From: Bacilli bacterium
GTDB taxonomy: Bacteria > Bacillota_I > Bacilli_A > ML615J-28 > CAG-698
Assembly: GCA_918272565.1 (NCBI GenBank)
Contig: CAKJYW010000002.1
Span: forward strand, 1-44,265
Direction: 5' to 3'
DNA: 44,265 bases
Shown: positions 15,001 to 25,400 of the stretch, piece after piece
Numbering within the stretch: position 1 is the first letter of the stretch
Layout: each line of letters starts with the position of its first letter
Program-made: the position numbers and the translations under genes
The notes under the pieces: generated by a model
Seen by the model: the letters and a program-made list of their open reading frames with translations, nothing else
What the model was told of the DNA's origin: nothing
Databases searched by the model: none

Positions 15001-15231
15001 TTATCTCATTACGAGTAAGTCCTCCATTTTCATATTGAATATTAGAGCAAGATTATACAAGTTTTCAGCATTAGGAATTTTCATTCCGCTTTCCCAATCG
15101 TATATCACTCTAGGTGATTTTAATTGGAGTAACCCAGCTAAATCTTCATGAGTTAGAGCTGATTTACAACGAAGCATTCTTAGCCTTAAACCAGTTGATA
15201 CTTTATCTAATATGGCTTTTTGATAATCCAT
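15001..15231 (-). CDS. Small XRE-family regulator upstream of the AAA operon
   Basis: 76 residues, almost entirely one HTH domain: 'RLRMLRCKSALTHEDLAGLL', 'SPRVIYDWESGMKIPNAENL', 'LALIFNMKMEDLLVMR'. The ATG at 15231 is chosen because GGAGG lies 9 nt before it; a TTG two codons earlier is only 3 nt from the Shine-Dalgarno. It is transcribed toward the AAA operon and ends about 100 bp before that operon's promoter, which carries two inverted repeats, so it is the best candidate regulator. An imperfect inverted repeat (TACTT..AAGTA type) at about 15272-15298 overlaps its own probable promoter (TGTATACT) and may be an autoregulatory site. Confidence 0.82.
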   Translation of the reverse strand: MDYQKAILDKVSTGLRLRMLRCKSALTHEDLAGLLQLKSPRVIYDWESGMKIPNAENLYNLALIFNMKMEDLLVMR

Positions 15232-15338
15232 AAACAAGTACCTCCTTCGAGCCCTTCCTCGACTTTCTGGTACTTTAAATTATCGATTTAAGTATACACC
15301 ATAATTAGAAATAAATCTAGAACTCTAATTATTCTTAC

Positions 15339-15851
15339 CTATTTTAAATTAAGTGTAATCACAACATCTTCATCACCAAGTAAATCAGTTAATTCACTTT
15401 TAGATAAATTGATGTGTCCTAATTTCGTATAAGACCATGTATTAGAATCATAGAATAATACTATTTGATTTGATGAGTATAAAACTATATCTCCTGGATT
15501 AGTAGTAATTCTAGTATCAGCTGATGGTAATGTAGAACCAATTGAACCTACCTGCTCAAATCCACCATACTTACTCATATTTATGGTTAATCCATCTTTA
15601 GCAAGATTCTTCAAAGCTCTTACCGAATCGTTATCAGCCCATATTACATCTACTTCTATATCATTAATTTTTAATGTTAATTCCATATTGGCAGTTTCAT
15701 CTTCCTTAGTTGTTTGATTATCCCCTGATGGAGTAGTAATTATTGTACTAGGCTCATCAGTAGTTGGTTGAGTTGGTGAATTATCTGATTTGCCACAAGA
15801 TGTTAGTGCGATAATCATAATTGCTAATAATAATGTTAGTACTCTTTTCAT
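15339..15851 (-). CDS. Lipoprotein with cyclophilin-like domain
   Basis: 170 residues. A lipoprotein signal peptide (KRVLTLLLAIMIIALTSC, lipid-modified Cys19) is followed by a Thr/Pro-rich linker and, from about residue 55, a cyclophilin-like beta barrel: 'IEVDVIWADNDSVRALKNLA', 'GSIGSTLPSADTRITTNPGD', 'IVLFYDSNTWSYTKLGHI'. This is the pattern of the small cyclophilin-like fold proteins (IG-LP-D, GDIVLY, WSYTRLG) found across bacteria; most have no proven isomerase activity. It would sit on the outer face of the membrane. It begins 3 bp after the DUF262 gene, an odd place for a lipoprotein in a cytoplasmic restriction operon, and is probably an unrelated neighbour carried in the same transcript. 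Confidence 0.85.
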   Translation of the reverse strand: MKRVLTLLLAIMIIALTSCGKSDNSPTQPTTDEPSTIITTPSGDNQTTKEDETANMELTLKINDIEVDVIWADNDSVRALKNLAKDGLTINMSKYGGFEQVGSIGSTLPSADTRITTNPGDIVLYSSNQIVLFYDSNTWSYTKLGHINLSKSELTDLLGDEDVVITLNLK

Positions 15852-15854
15852 AGG

Positions 15855-18020
15855 CTATACCAATGGATTAGCTAAGTATTTAGCAATTCTATCTTCTGTA
15901 TCAACGTTATCAGCATTTTGATTAATAACCAAAGCCTTTATTTCGTTATCGTCTTTATCTTTTAAAACAAATCTATCCTTTTCACAATAGATATATTGAC
16001 CATTGATTACAAGTCTTTGACCATATTTTTCACTATCTAGGTGAGTTGCATCTATTTCCTTTAAATATGGTTGGAAGGCATTTTCTGATACTTTTTGTTG
16101 GGTCCATAACGCATACATACAATACTTACTTTCTGCTTTTATCCAGTATTTTCCAAATCTATTAGGCCTAAATATAGGATATTTTATAAAGTAATATCTC
16201 CATTCATAAAGCGAATTTGATTCACAGTTTGTAATAAATGCATTTATTGTATTATCTAAAACAGTATTATCAAAAGTTTGTGACGAACTTAATAATTGTA
16301 CAAGACATCTTTTTGTGTCATCAAATCTTGCAGCAGAACTTTGGTGGAATATCATTCTCCAAGATTGAGAATCATTAATTCCAAACGAATAACGCCATCC
16401 TTTTTCGACTCTAGAATAATCTCCAAATGTCAGAAGTGCACATGATATTTTATCTTTATCACACCTGAATAACTCAGTGAATCTATCAAATAAACCATCA
16501 TTTTCAAGTCCAACTACTGATATTTGTCCATTTAATAAATCATGGTCCTCCAACTTGTTTAATGAGGAAATTTGATTAACATGAGTCTCCCTCCATGCCA
16601 ACTTCTTATTTTCTTCATCTAATTGTGTTGAATTATAGTTAATTGAAATATTATCTAAAATAACTCCGTTTACGATTATTGACTTAGTTTGTTCTAAAAT
16701 GCTAGGTAATCTATTACCACCAACACGGTTCTCGCTATCATTCATCTCGTCATTGGAATTAGAAATTAAATTATTAATTATTCTAATTCTTTCGCTCATT
16801 TGTTCGTCGCTAATATTAGCTTTATTAAGAGCATATTGAATGAATGCATATAATAGAATAAATTTTGCAAAGGTAAACGATCTGCTTCTACGCTCAGAAT
16901 ATTTATCATAGAAGTTTTCTAGGCAATCTCTTAATAAATCAGTGTTAGTAACATTCACTAATTTTGCTTTATTATCTTCTGATTTTGTAGAAATAAATTT
17001 ATCAAACAAATTTGCTTTTACATTGTCACCAAATTGGCTCCAACAATCAAAAGCTTTTTCAAAGAATTCTAAATGTTGTTTTCTGTTAGGATTATTCTCA
17101 CCAAAATATTCATTAATTAAATCAAAATCATCGTAACTTCTATTTTGAGGAGAATGTTTTTCTTCATAGCAAATAACATCACAAATATATTTAAAATAAT
17201 TTAAGAATAATGTATCTGTTAAACCATCATTATTTCTAAAATTCCATAAGAAATCAGTCCAATTTAAATCTATTTTATTTTCTATAATTTTCGCTTTTTC
17301 CTTATCGATGCTTTCTATTTGACGCTCAAATTCAGCTTTAAAGTGTTCAAATGGTGTTAGTGGTTTCCCTCTCGAATTCATCTTTATATACAATTCGTCA
17401 GTTAACCCCATATTTTTAATCGGAAGAAAATAGAACTTTATCTTCTTTTCAACAGTTAATTTATTCCATAAATCGTTAATTGTCTTAAAATGCTTATCAA
17501 TTTCATCTATCATAACAAGCATAGAACTAATAGTTGGATCATTTTTCCAATCAAGTGGAAACCACGATTGATTAATTATCTGTTCAGATAAAACTATTTC
17601 TATATTAAAATCAGGATTAAATTTTATTAGTTCGTGACAAAAATCCCTCGAACTATATCTGGTTTCGTAAGTAAAATTGCTTAAAAAATCATATTCAGTA
17701 CTAATTATCCCACTCCTCTTTGCAGAATACCAATATAGCAAGAATAATGTTGTTAATCGTTGCTGACCATCCAGTGGAGTCAACTTGCCTTTATTATCTA
17801 TATCACCATAAATAAAGTCTAAACATATTCCTTCACTATTTACTGCAGAAAGCAATGAAGATAAAAACCTATCTCTTATTCTTTTTACTTCATCATTTTT
17901 TCTTCCTTGAGCATAGTCACGTTGAATTATAGGAATAGCAACCTGTTTTATTTCAATTTCATCATTCTCATTATTTAAATGAAACAATTCATTAAAACTG
18001 CATAAATATGAGTTTGCCAT
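15855..18020 (-). CDS. DUF262 (GmrS-type) protein
   Basis: 721 residues. The N-terminal DUF262 domain has PIIQRDYAQGR (30-40) and DGQQRLTTLFLLYW, the two signatures of GmrSD/SspE-type ParB-like enzymes, which use a nucleotide to trigger DNA cleavage. A later 'YIKMNSRGKPLTPFEHFKAEF' matches the conserved MNxRGxxL element that follows in DUF262 proteins. I see no HNH/DUF1524 motif in the C-terminal half, so this may be the GmrS-like half of a pair whose nuclease half is the adjacent gene at 18022-19752. That model (two DUF262 proteins acting as a type IV-like or modification-dependent restriction unit) is inference. The gap to the upstream gene is 1 bp. Confidence 0.9.
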   Translation of the reverse strand: MANSYLCSFNELFHLNNENDEIEIKQVAIPIIQRDYAQGRKNDEVKRIRDRFLSSLLSAVNSEGICLDFIYGDIDNKGKLTPLDGQQRLTTLFLLYWYSAKRSGIISTEYDFLSNFTYETRYSSRDFCHELIKFNPDFNIEIVLSEQIINQSWFPLDWKNDPTISSMLVMIDEIDKHFKTINDLWNKLTVEKKIKFYFLPIKNMGLTDELYIKMNSRGKPLTPFEHFKAEFERQIESIDKEKAKIIENKIDLNWTDFLWNFRNNDGLTDTLFLNYFKYICDVICYEEKHSPQNRSYDDFDLINEYFGENNPNRKQHLEFFEKAFDCWSQFGDNVKANLFDKFISTKSEDNKAKLVNVTNTDLLRDCLENFYDKYSERRSRSFTFAKFILLYAFIQYALNKANISDEQMSERIRIINNLISNSNDEMNDSENRVGGNRLPSILEQTKSIIVNGVILDNISINYNSTQLDEENKKLAWRETHVNQISSLNKLEDHDLLNGQISVVGLENDGLFDRFTELFRCDKDKISCALLTFGDYSRVEKGWRYSFGINDSQSWRMIFHQSSAARFDDTKRCLVQLLSSSQTFDNTVLDNTINAFITNCESNSLYEWRYYFIKYPIFRPNRFGKYWIKAESKYCMYALWTQQKVSENAFQPYLKEIDATHLDSEKYGQRLVINGQYIYCEKDRFVLKDKDDNEIKALVINQNADNVDTEDRIAKYLANPLV

Positions 18021-18021
18021 A

Positions 18022-19752
18022 TTACTCTTCCTCCTTAAAAATCACAATTGGTTCAATGTAATCTTTCAAGACATCGTTTATAGCCTTAACATATGAATCT
18101 CTATCAGCTTGTCCCCAAAAATGAACTTGATTAACATTTGAAGGTGTGTAGTACTTTAAAAATACCATTTGAGTGCAATAAGGTATAAACTTTCCTTCTT
18201 TTATCATTTCAACAATCTGATTACGCTTAACATCGAAAGTTGAATTATTTAAAGCAGCATTATCTTGAGTATTTAATAATGCCAAATTTGAAATTGAATG
18301 TAAATAATCAACGCTCATACTTTCAGAAAAAATACTTTCAACTTTTTCTCTCATTTCATTGAATTTTTCACCATATCCCTCTGTAGGATAATTATCAGAA
18401 AGCATATCTTCAATTTTGTCCTTTATATCATTCAATTCATTGACAGTTATTTTCCCTGCCTCAACTTGGATTTGGCCGACTTCATTTAAAGATTCTTTAT
18501 GTAGTTTTAGCCATTCTTTCCAAGCAGCTACAGTTTTCATACCTTCAGATTGTTGAGCATGAATATGTTCTAAACTCCATTTATTACTTTTATATTTGTC
18601 AAACGGGAACCATTGACTTTCTTCTCCGTGTAATCTTGTTGATTCAACATTAAAAAGTAGTAATAATTTACTAATGTTTCTATAGTCAGTTTGATTCTCA
18701 TAGCTTAATTCGCCGTAATTCTTATTATTTAATTTTACTGATTCTTTAATTTTATCTATTAATAGTTTATTAAACTCTTTTTTAGTTTTATTAATAGATA
18801 AGTTATAGATATCTTCAAGCTTATATTCAACACTAATTAAATAACCAATTCTATGATATAAATCATGATTATTATACCAATCTTTTAATATTAAAAATGT
18901 ATGTTGAATATCATTCCATATTTTTAATAGTTCTGTTGTTTTTCTCAAATTATCAAAATAGAAAAATGTTGCATATTTATCATTACTATCTTGAGTTTTA
19001 GATATCAAATTAAGAATTAAATCGATTCTTGTTTGATATGTACTTTTAGTGTTATTAGTTAAAAAATACCAAAGCGAACTATTATGAAGTTCTTTTTCTA
19101 TATTATCCCATTGCAAAGATATTTCTTCTTGCCTATTTTCAATGGAATTCTTACTTGATTCTGATAAAAAAATAGCTTTCACTAGTTCTGATGAAGTTAG
19201 GGGTATTTTTCCAATATTTAATCTTTGGAAAAGCGAATTCCCATCTTCTTGACTATCAACCTCATACCATATAACATCAACTTTTTCAGATATTTTTTTA
19301 TAAAAGTTTATTGCTGCTAACATAGGGTCAGATTGTTTATTAAACCAGTCTTTTATTGAAAGATAGGCCTTTTTAATAAAATAGAAATCAATATTATCTT
19401 CTGATGAATCATCACTGATGTTATTTAAATACTGTTCAGAACGTGTTCTAACTTCATATGATAAACAAAATTTAGGCTCAACTGAAGGCAAATAACTTTT
19501 AATTACCTTCAATATTAAAAATATAGTTGTAAGTCGTTGCTGACCATCTATTAATTCAAGTAGATTTTCATTTTTCTTTACAACAATAGGCTGTAAACAA
19601 TATCGATAATCTCTCTTATCATCAATTTCCGAAATATCGTCTAAAAGCTTTGTAGCTTCTTTCCCCCATCTATATCCTCTTTGATAAGCAGGGACAAAGA
19701 AATTACCATTTATTTCAGATACTTTTTTCGTTTCTAATACAATTGTATTCAT
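18022..19752 (-). CDS. DUF262-DUF1524 (GmrSD-type) restriction protein
   Basis: 576 residues. The N-terminal DUF262 part contains PAYQRGYRW (21-29) and DGQQRLTTIFLIL (69-81), then 'LFQRLNIGKIPLTSSELVKA'. The C-terminal part has WSLEHIHAQ, the HNH-like DUF1524 motif whose His is catalytic, and later NLALLNTQDNAALNNSTFDV followed by KR, the second conserved DUF1524 block. This is the full GmrSD layout in a single chain. Known GmrSD enzymes cleave phage DNA with modified cytosine; SspE acts with phosphorothioate systems. It stands 1 bp from a second DUF262 protein and downstream of type I restriction genes. Confidence 0.92.
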   Translation of the reverse strand: MNTIVLETKKVSEINGNFFVPAYQRGYRWGKEATKLLDDISEIDDKRDYRYCLQPIVVKKNENLLELIDGQQRLTTIFLILKVIKSYLPSVEPKFCLSYEVRTRSEQYLNNISDDSSEDNIDFYFIKKAYLSIKDWFNKQSDPMLAAINFYKKISEKVDVIWYEVDSQEDGNSLFQRLNIGKIPLTSSELVKAIFLSESSKNSIENRQEEISLQWDNIEKELHNSSLWYFLTNNTKSTYQTRIDLILNLISKTQDSNDKYATFFYFDNLRKTTELLKIWNDIQHTFLILKDWYNNHDLYHRIGYLISVEYKLEDIYNLSINKTKKEFNKLLIDKIKESVKLNNKNYGELSYENQTDYRNISKLLLLFNVESTRLHGEESQWFPFDKYKSNKWSLEHIHAQQSEGMKTVAAWKEWLKLHKESLNEVGQIQVEAGKITVNELNDIKDKIEDMLSDNYPTEGYGEKFNEMREKVESIFSESMSVDYLHSISNLALLNTQDNAALNNSTFDVKRNQIVEMIKEGKFIPYCTQMVFLKYYTPSNVNQVHFWGQADRDSYVKAINDVLKDYIEPIVIFKEEE

Positions 19753-19764
19753 TGCTTACACCTC

Positions 19765-21420
19765 CTATTTTTGAAATCCCCAATATAGTCTAAATATATG
19801 GAGAGATATATAAATTGCAAACTTTGTCTTATATAAATCAACTGATTTTAACCTATGTGATATTTTATCCCTAATATCAAAACCATATTCATCAGTTAAA
19901 AACCATTTTAATGTGAAATAATAATCCTCATCGATTATTTTTAGTAATTCGTCTCTAAAACTATTTTTCTTATTATCATTAAATATATTATTTAGGCCAA
20001 TATAATCTCCACTACCATCACGTTTCATTATGTTCAAGCCGCATTGTTTCAAATAATGTCTAACGGATTCTTCTAACTCAAGTATAATATCAAAAATTGA
20101 GTTTTTATAATCACCTTCAAAAAATGAAATAAATAAGTCAGACAATAGTTGTGTTCTTGATTGAGCAACTAGCTTGTTATTTGAAAAAATATCTCTTATA
20201 GTTTTTTTAGCCTCATCATCCATTTTAAATGTGTTAAAAAATGGATTAAAAATCAAATCAAAATAAATATCAACTCGTAAGCCAATGTTTTGAGTAACTT
20301 TTAAAGAAAAATTTTGTTCTTCAGTCAATTCATTAAAATTTATAACTCTGCCATCTTGATCCAAAATATTATCTTTAAATAGAGCAGATAAACCTTTTTT
20401 AGAATCCTCGTAATTTTTCTGTAGTTCTTCTAATGATAAAGGAAATGTTTCAAAAAGCAATTTATATAATTTGTTACTATTGCTTAAAGATTCGTACATT
20501 TTTGTATTAGCTTCAATTTGTTTTTTTATCTGCTGAAATTGCTCATCAGGCAACGAAATACTATGATGCTCCAATTTAGATAATTGTTCTTTGTTTACAC
20601 GTTCTAATTCGCAATCAATAATCTGATAATCCTTATCTTCATATTCTTTCAAATCATCCATATACTGCCTTACTTTTTGTAATTCAGTCTGTTTAAGATA
20701 ATCATCAATATTAGCTAAATTTGCAAATATAAAGTCGCAGTATTTTTTCAATAATCTTTGATATTCTTTTTTATCGTTTTCTTTAAAATACTTTAAGAAA
20801 TCATTGTATGTGTCAATATAAAAATATGTTTCCTTCATATCGACTACAGTTTTATAAAACTTATTTATTATTTCAACATACTGTTGCTTAGTAAAAAGAT
20901 TTCTAAGTTCTTTATCTCGTAATAAATAATCTGAAAGTGAAAAATATCTTAAAGTATCTTCTTCCCCTAAAATGATATTAGAAAAAAGAATATCATTTAT
21001 GTCTTTTTTTTCACTCGGATGTTTATATAAAGTCCATTTTAAAATTAATGATAAATTGTGTGCGGGTAATCCGCCATTTATTTTTTTGATATTCTCAAAA
21101 TATAATATACTGCATTCTTTACAGTCACTTACAAGATTACTATTACTTCTTAAACTACTATTAGACAACAAATAGTCAAGCACAGATCTTATTAAAACAT
21201 TATACGAAGCGTTATAGTTTTCAAGGATTGTTTGCGCATCGTCGGGTTCAACTTTTATGCTCTTATAAGAATAGGTTATAATCGAGTACTTTTTTAAAAT
21301 AGAAATAAATGAATCATGTGAAAAATCTGACCTCGCGCCAAAAAAAATATTGTCAATATACCAATCGTTATATTGTTCTAAATTCATTTTTTCATTAATT
21401 TCATCCAAATATGTACTCAT
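19765..21420 (-). CDS. Helical protein with C-terminal HEPN-type RxxxxH motif (DUF4209-like)
   Basis: 551 residues, mostly alpha-helical. The last about 80 residues contain a helix ending in 'YGFDIRDKISHRL' (Arg517, Asp518, His522), the RDxxxH form of the HEPN nuclease motif, preceded by 'YYFTLKWFLTDEYG'. The placement, before the C-terminal end of a long helical protein, fits DUF4209-type proteins often seen beside restriction systems. HEPN domains with this motif usually cut RNA, so the protein could add an abortive arm to the operon. The N-terminal two-thirds are not recognised. It has no membrane segments. The family assignment is moderate; the motif is clear. Confidence 0.65.
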   Translation of the reverse strand: MSTYLDEINEKMNLEQYNDWYIDNIFFGARSDFSHDSFISILKKYSIITYSYKSIKVEPDDAQTILENYNASYNVLIRSVLDYLLSNSSLRSNSNLVSDCKECSILYFENIKKINGGLPAHNLSLILKWTLYKHPSEKKDINDILFSNIILGEEDTLRYFSLSDYLLRDKELRNLFTKQQYVEIINKFYKTVVDMKETYFYIDTYNDFLKYFKENDKKEYQRLLKKYCDFIFANLANIDDYLKQTELQKVRQYMDDLKEYEDKDYQIIDCELERVNKEQLSKLEHHSISLPDEQFQQIKKQIEANTKMYESLSNSNKLYKLLFETFPLSLEELQKNYEDSKKGLSALFKDNILDQDGRVINFNELTEEQNFSLKVTQNIGLRVDIYFDLIFNPFFNTFKMDDEAKKTIRDIFSNNKLVAQSRTQLLSDLFISFFEGDYKNSIFDIILELEESVRHYLKQCGLNIMKRDGSGDYIGLNNIFNDNKKNSFRDELLKIIDEDYYFTLKWFLTDEYGFDIRDKISHRLKSVDLYKTKFAIYISLHIFRLYWGFQK

Positions 21421-21433
21421 CTAATAATCCTTT

Positions 21434-22398
21434 CTAATCCAGTTGAATAATATCTATTTTTCTTTTCTCTGCATATTCAACCATCTTCTGCTTATTTATA
21501 TTATTGATATTCTTGCCCAAATAGATTGCTTTTATCTTCGGTGCTTTCATTTTATCGTTTGCTTTTCCTATTAATCTCCATTCTTTTTGATATTCCCATT
21601 TTTTATATTTTGTTAAAAATAATCTAATAAAATGAGACGAATCAGCTTGAATTTGACCATTTGAGAAGCCAGTAATCATTTGGCCTATAAAAGAACCAAC
21701 TAATTGCATAATAATGTTAGTTTCTCTTTCATCCTGATATATAACAGGTAATATACCTATATTATATTCATAATCAGAAACATCATATTCAATGCAATAT
21801 CCGCTATAATCTTTTGCATACTTATTCCACATGTAATCTATATCATTTGATTCAGCTAAAGAACATATGCCAGTTTCTTTTCTAGCGTTATATGCAGTTA
21901 AGAATAGTGGCTCTAATTGGCTACTTATTTCTGGTTTATCCAACATTTCAGGTATTGCTACAATCCTATTGATTAACTGAACTATTATCTCTTTATACTC
22001 TGGAGCCATTTCCTGAAGTTCTAGTGATAAATCCAGCATAAAATTAGCAGGAACTGTACCATCTTTTCTCGTAATAGCTAATATTTTATTCTTAGCATTT
22101 TCATAAGTTTCTTCACTAGAATATGGCTTGATTAACTCTATTATCTGATTAACACATTCTCTTTTTAGATTATTTGTTTCTAAATCTACTAAACGTTCAA
22201 AATCAACAGTGGTCATGCATTCAGTTTCATCATCTTCTTTATCAGCTGGGCATAAATACAATACTCATTTTCAAGCATATCAAAAGAATACTTATCAAAT
22301 GGACGGTATTTATATAAACATTTTGGGCCACCATAGGGAGTTTGATGATTACTTGCGATTATTTGATTTAAATATGCTATCTTTTCTTCGTTGGTCAT
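21434..22398 (-). pseudogene. DUF2971 protein disrupted by a frameshift
   Basis: From the ATG at 22398, translation gives 'KCLYKYRPFDKYSFDMLENE' and then runs out of frame to a TGA near 22213. Near 22257-22264 the other frame picks up as 'YLCPADKEDDETECMTTVDF', the usual continuation, and reads to 21434 through 'SLAESNDIDYMWNKYAKDYS' and 'WEYQKEWRLIG'. Both are DUF2971 signatures (LYKYRPF start; S-x-S-x-x-x-D-x-MW-x-x-Y-x-G core). Restoring one T (TATTG to TATTTG) would give one intact gene of about 320 residues. It begins 2 bp after hsdR. It could be a genuine recent inactivation, a programmed frameshift or an assembly error. DUF2971 proteins occur in defence islands; their activity is not established. 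Confidence 0.8.
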
Positions 22399-22400
22399 AA

Positions 22401-25400
22401 TTAGTCGTTACTGTTTTCTTCAAAGTTTTCTACTTGTTCCATTACTTTAGTAAATACTTCTGGACTATATTGAGGTGGATAGCCATTCTTAACCAAGCAA
22501 ATCTTTATTTCTAGTTTTAAATCATTTCTAACATTCTGGTTATTTAACCAATCTGCAAATGAAGATTTTGTATCAATAATCTCTTTTACTTTCTTTGCAA
22601 GAGTTTTACACTTGTCATTAATAATAACACCATCAACTTCTTTATCTTCTCCATATTCAAAATTATATTGATCACGAAGAGCAACCAAAATATCGTAGAA
22701 TGCTTTTTCTTCAAAAGTTAATCCCATCTTACGGAAGCTTTCTTTGCTTTCATTCATTTCTTTTAATATTTTTAATGCTTGCTCTGTGGCTTGTTTAATA
22801 ATGTCTTCAGAAGCCTGTTCTTGAGTTTCACCAGCTTCTTCTACTGATAAATGTTTACGTCTCTCATGATATTCTTCAATAGTTTTTTCTAATAACTCTT
22901 GGAACTTCTTAGCTGCAATTTGATTAGTTTTGCTATATTCCTTAATTTGCTTTTTAAGCATTTTAACAAGAATCTCAAGTTTAGTTGCAGGCATCTTTAT
23001 ATCAGATAATTTTTCAAAATATTCAGGGCTAAAAATGTCTTCTTGTTCACCGTCAAGAATACTTTCAACCTTATTATATTTTAAAGCTTCTTCAACCATC
23101 TTAGATACATAACGATTCATTGTATCTGTATCTATTTCTGTTGTTCCACCCATCTTACGTACAAATCCAGCAATAGCCATAAAGCATTGTGCTAGTGCAG
23201 ATTCTTCTTCGCCTAATTCACCAGATGGTTGGCATATTTCAAATGCTAAACGCATTCTCTTAACAGTTCTTAAAAAATACGTCTTAAATGAAACTTTATT
23301 AGATTTACCTTTACTATTCTCTGATTGTAATTCTTGAGTTGATTTAAATACATATTCAGCTGCTTTAGCTAATAATGTATATCTATCTACCGGATTACAA
23401 TTAGGATCTAAGAAAGGCTTTAAATCATAATCAGTAAATAATCGTTTTAAAATTTCAAGCTCTTCTCTAAATGAAGATGTAGCTTGTTTAACATCATCTT
23501 CAGTCGGAGCAACAGATGTGTCACCACCATAGATTTTCATTGCTTGACGCATATTATCTCTAATTCCAATATAGTCAACAATTAGGCCATATTCCTTACC
23601 TGGATATTTTCTATTGACTCTTGAAATTGTTTGAATAAGTTGATGCTTTTGAAGTGGCTTATCATTATACATATATGTCAATGATGGTACATCAAAACCA
23701 GTAATCCACATATCTACAACAATTACTATATGGAAGTTAGATTTATCGTTTTTAAACATAGCATCTAAATCTTCAGAACGTTTATCATTTTGAACTCCAC
23801 CTAAATAGTTATACATATCAGTTGGATCGTTCTTACCAACGCTAGCAACCATAGCTATGAATGGCATTGCTTTTAGTTCTTTTAATTCTTCTTTTGATAC
23901 TTCTGTTTCATCAGGTGCTTTCTTTTCAACAAACCATTCAGGGTATTTAGATTCAAATGTTTTTAATAATTTATATGCAATCGGTCTACTTGAACATACA
24001 ACCATTGCTTTTTGAATTCTATTAGGATCTTCATCACACGCTTTAACATAATGGTCATGTATATCTACAGCCAATCTTTCAAGACGTGATGGTTCACCTA
24101 ATATTACTTCCATCGAACTCATAGCTTTTTTACTTGCAGCTATATCTTCTTCAGTAGCGCCTTCATCTGCACACTTTTTATAATAGTTTTCAATTTCTTT
24201 AACTTTCTTTTTATCAAGTAAAACTTTAGCAATTCTAGGATGATATTTAATTGATACGGTAAGACCATCTGCTACAGCTTGATCCATTGTATATCTATCA
24301 ATTTCATCACCAAATGTCTGATATGTTTCAGCAATAGGAGTTCCAGTAAAACCAACAAATGTAGCATTAGGGAATGCTTCCTTTAGAACTTTAGCATATG
24401 GTTTAGATACCATAGCTTTCATGTTTTCATCCACATCTTTACTAAATTGAATCTTCTTTGAATGTTCAAGTTGAGTTCTATGTGCCTCGTCAGAAAAACA
24501 GATAATATTACTTCTACTATTAATTAAGCCTATCTTATCGTCTTCTCTATCACAGAACTTTTGAATAGTACAAATATAGAATCCGCCACTTTCTCTAGCA
24601 CCTAATTCTTGTCTTAAATCATTTCTGCTTTTAACAACAGCAACTTCACCAAGATTTAAGAATTCTTTGCTCTTAGTGAATAGTTTCGCTCCTTGTTTTT
24701 GAAGTTCTTCTCTATCAACAATCATAACAATTGTTGGTGAACCAATTTCTGGTATATCAGTACATCTTAAAGATAGTTGACGTGCCAAAAAGGCCATTGT
24801 ATAAGTCTTTCCGCATCCAGTAGCACCAAAATATGTACCACCCTTACCACTCTTCTCAACGACCGATTTAACAATACTTGCTTTCAATAATTTTGAAGCA
24901 AAGAATTGAGGATAGCGGCATACAATTTCAACTTCATCTCTATCATAAATTGCATCTTGGAAATAAATATAATCCCTAAAGATTTCCAAAAATCTAACAG
25001 GTGAATAAACACCTTTAATCATTGTTTTAGTTTCTTCAAAAGGGAGAGTAGATAATTTATCTCCATCATTTACACGTCTCCACGCATAGAAATGTTCATA
25101 TGGAGTTCTAACTGTTCCTAATCTAGTTTTAACACCATCAGAAATGCATGCTAAAGGACAATAATGTAATAAATGTGGGATATCTCTCCAATAACGAATA
25201 TTGATTTGTTCCCATGCATCATAAATTGTAGCATTAACATCAGATGGATTCTTTAGTTCAACAACACACAATGGCATACCATTAACATAAAGTAGGACAT
25301 CGGGTCTTCTTGTTTCATTTTTACCATTATTTGTGTATTCAACTACTAATTGATTAACAACTCTAAAAATATTATTATTAGGATTTTCAAAATCAATTAA

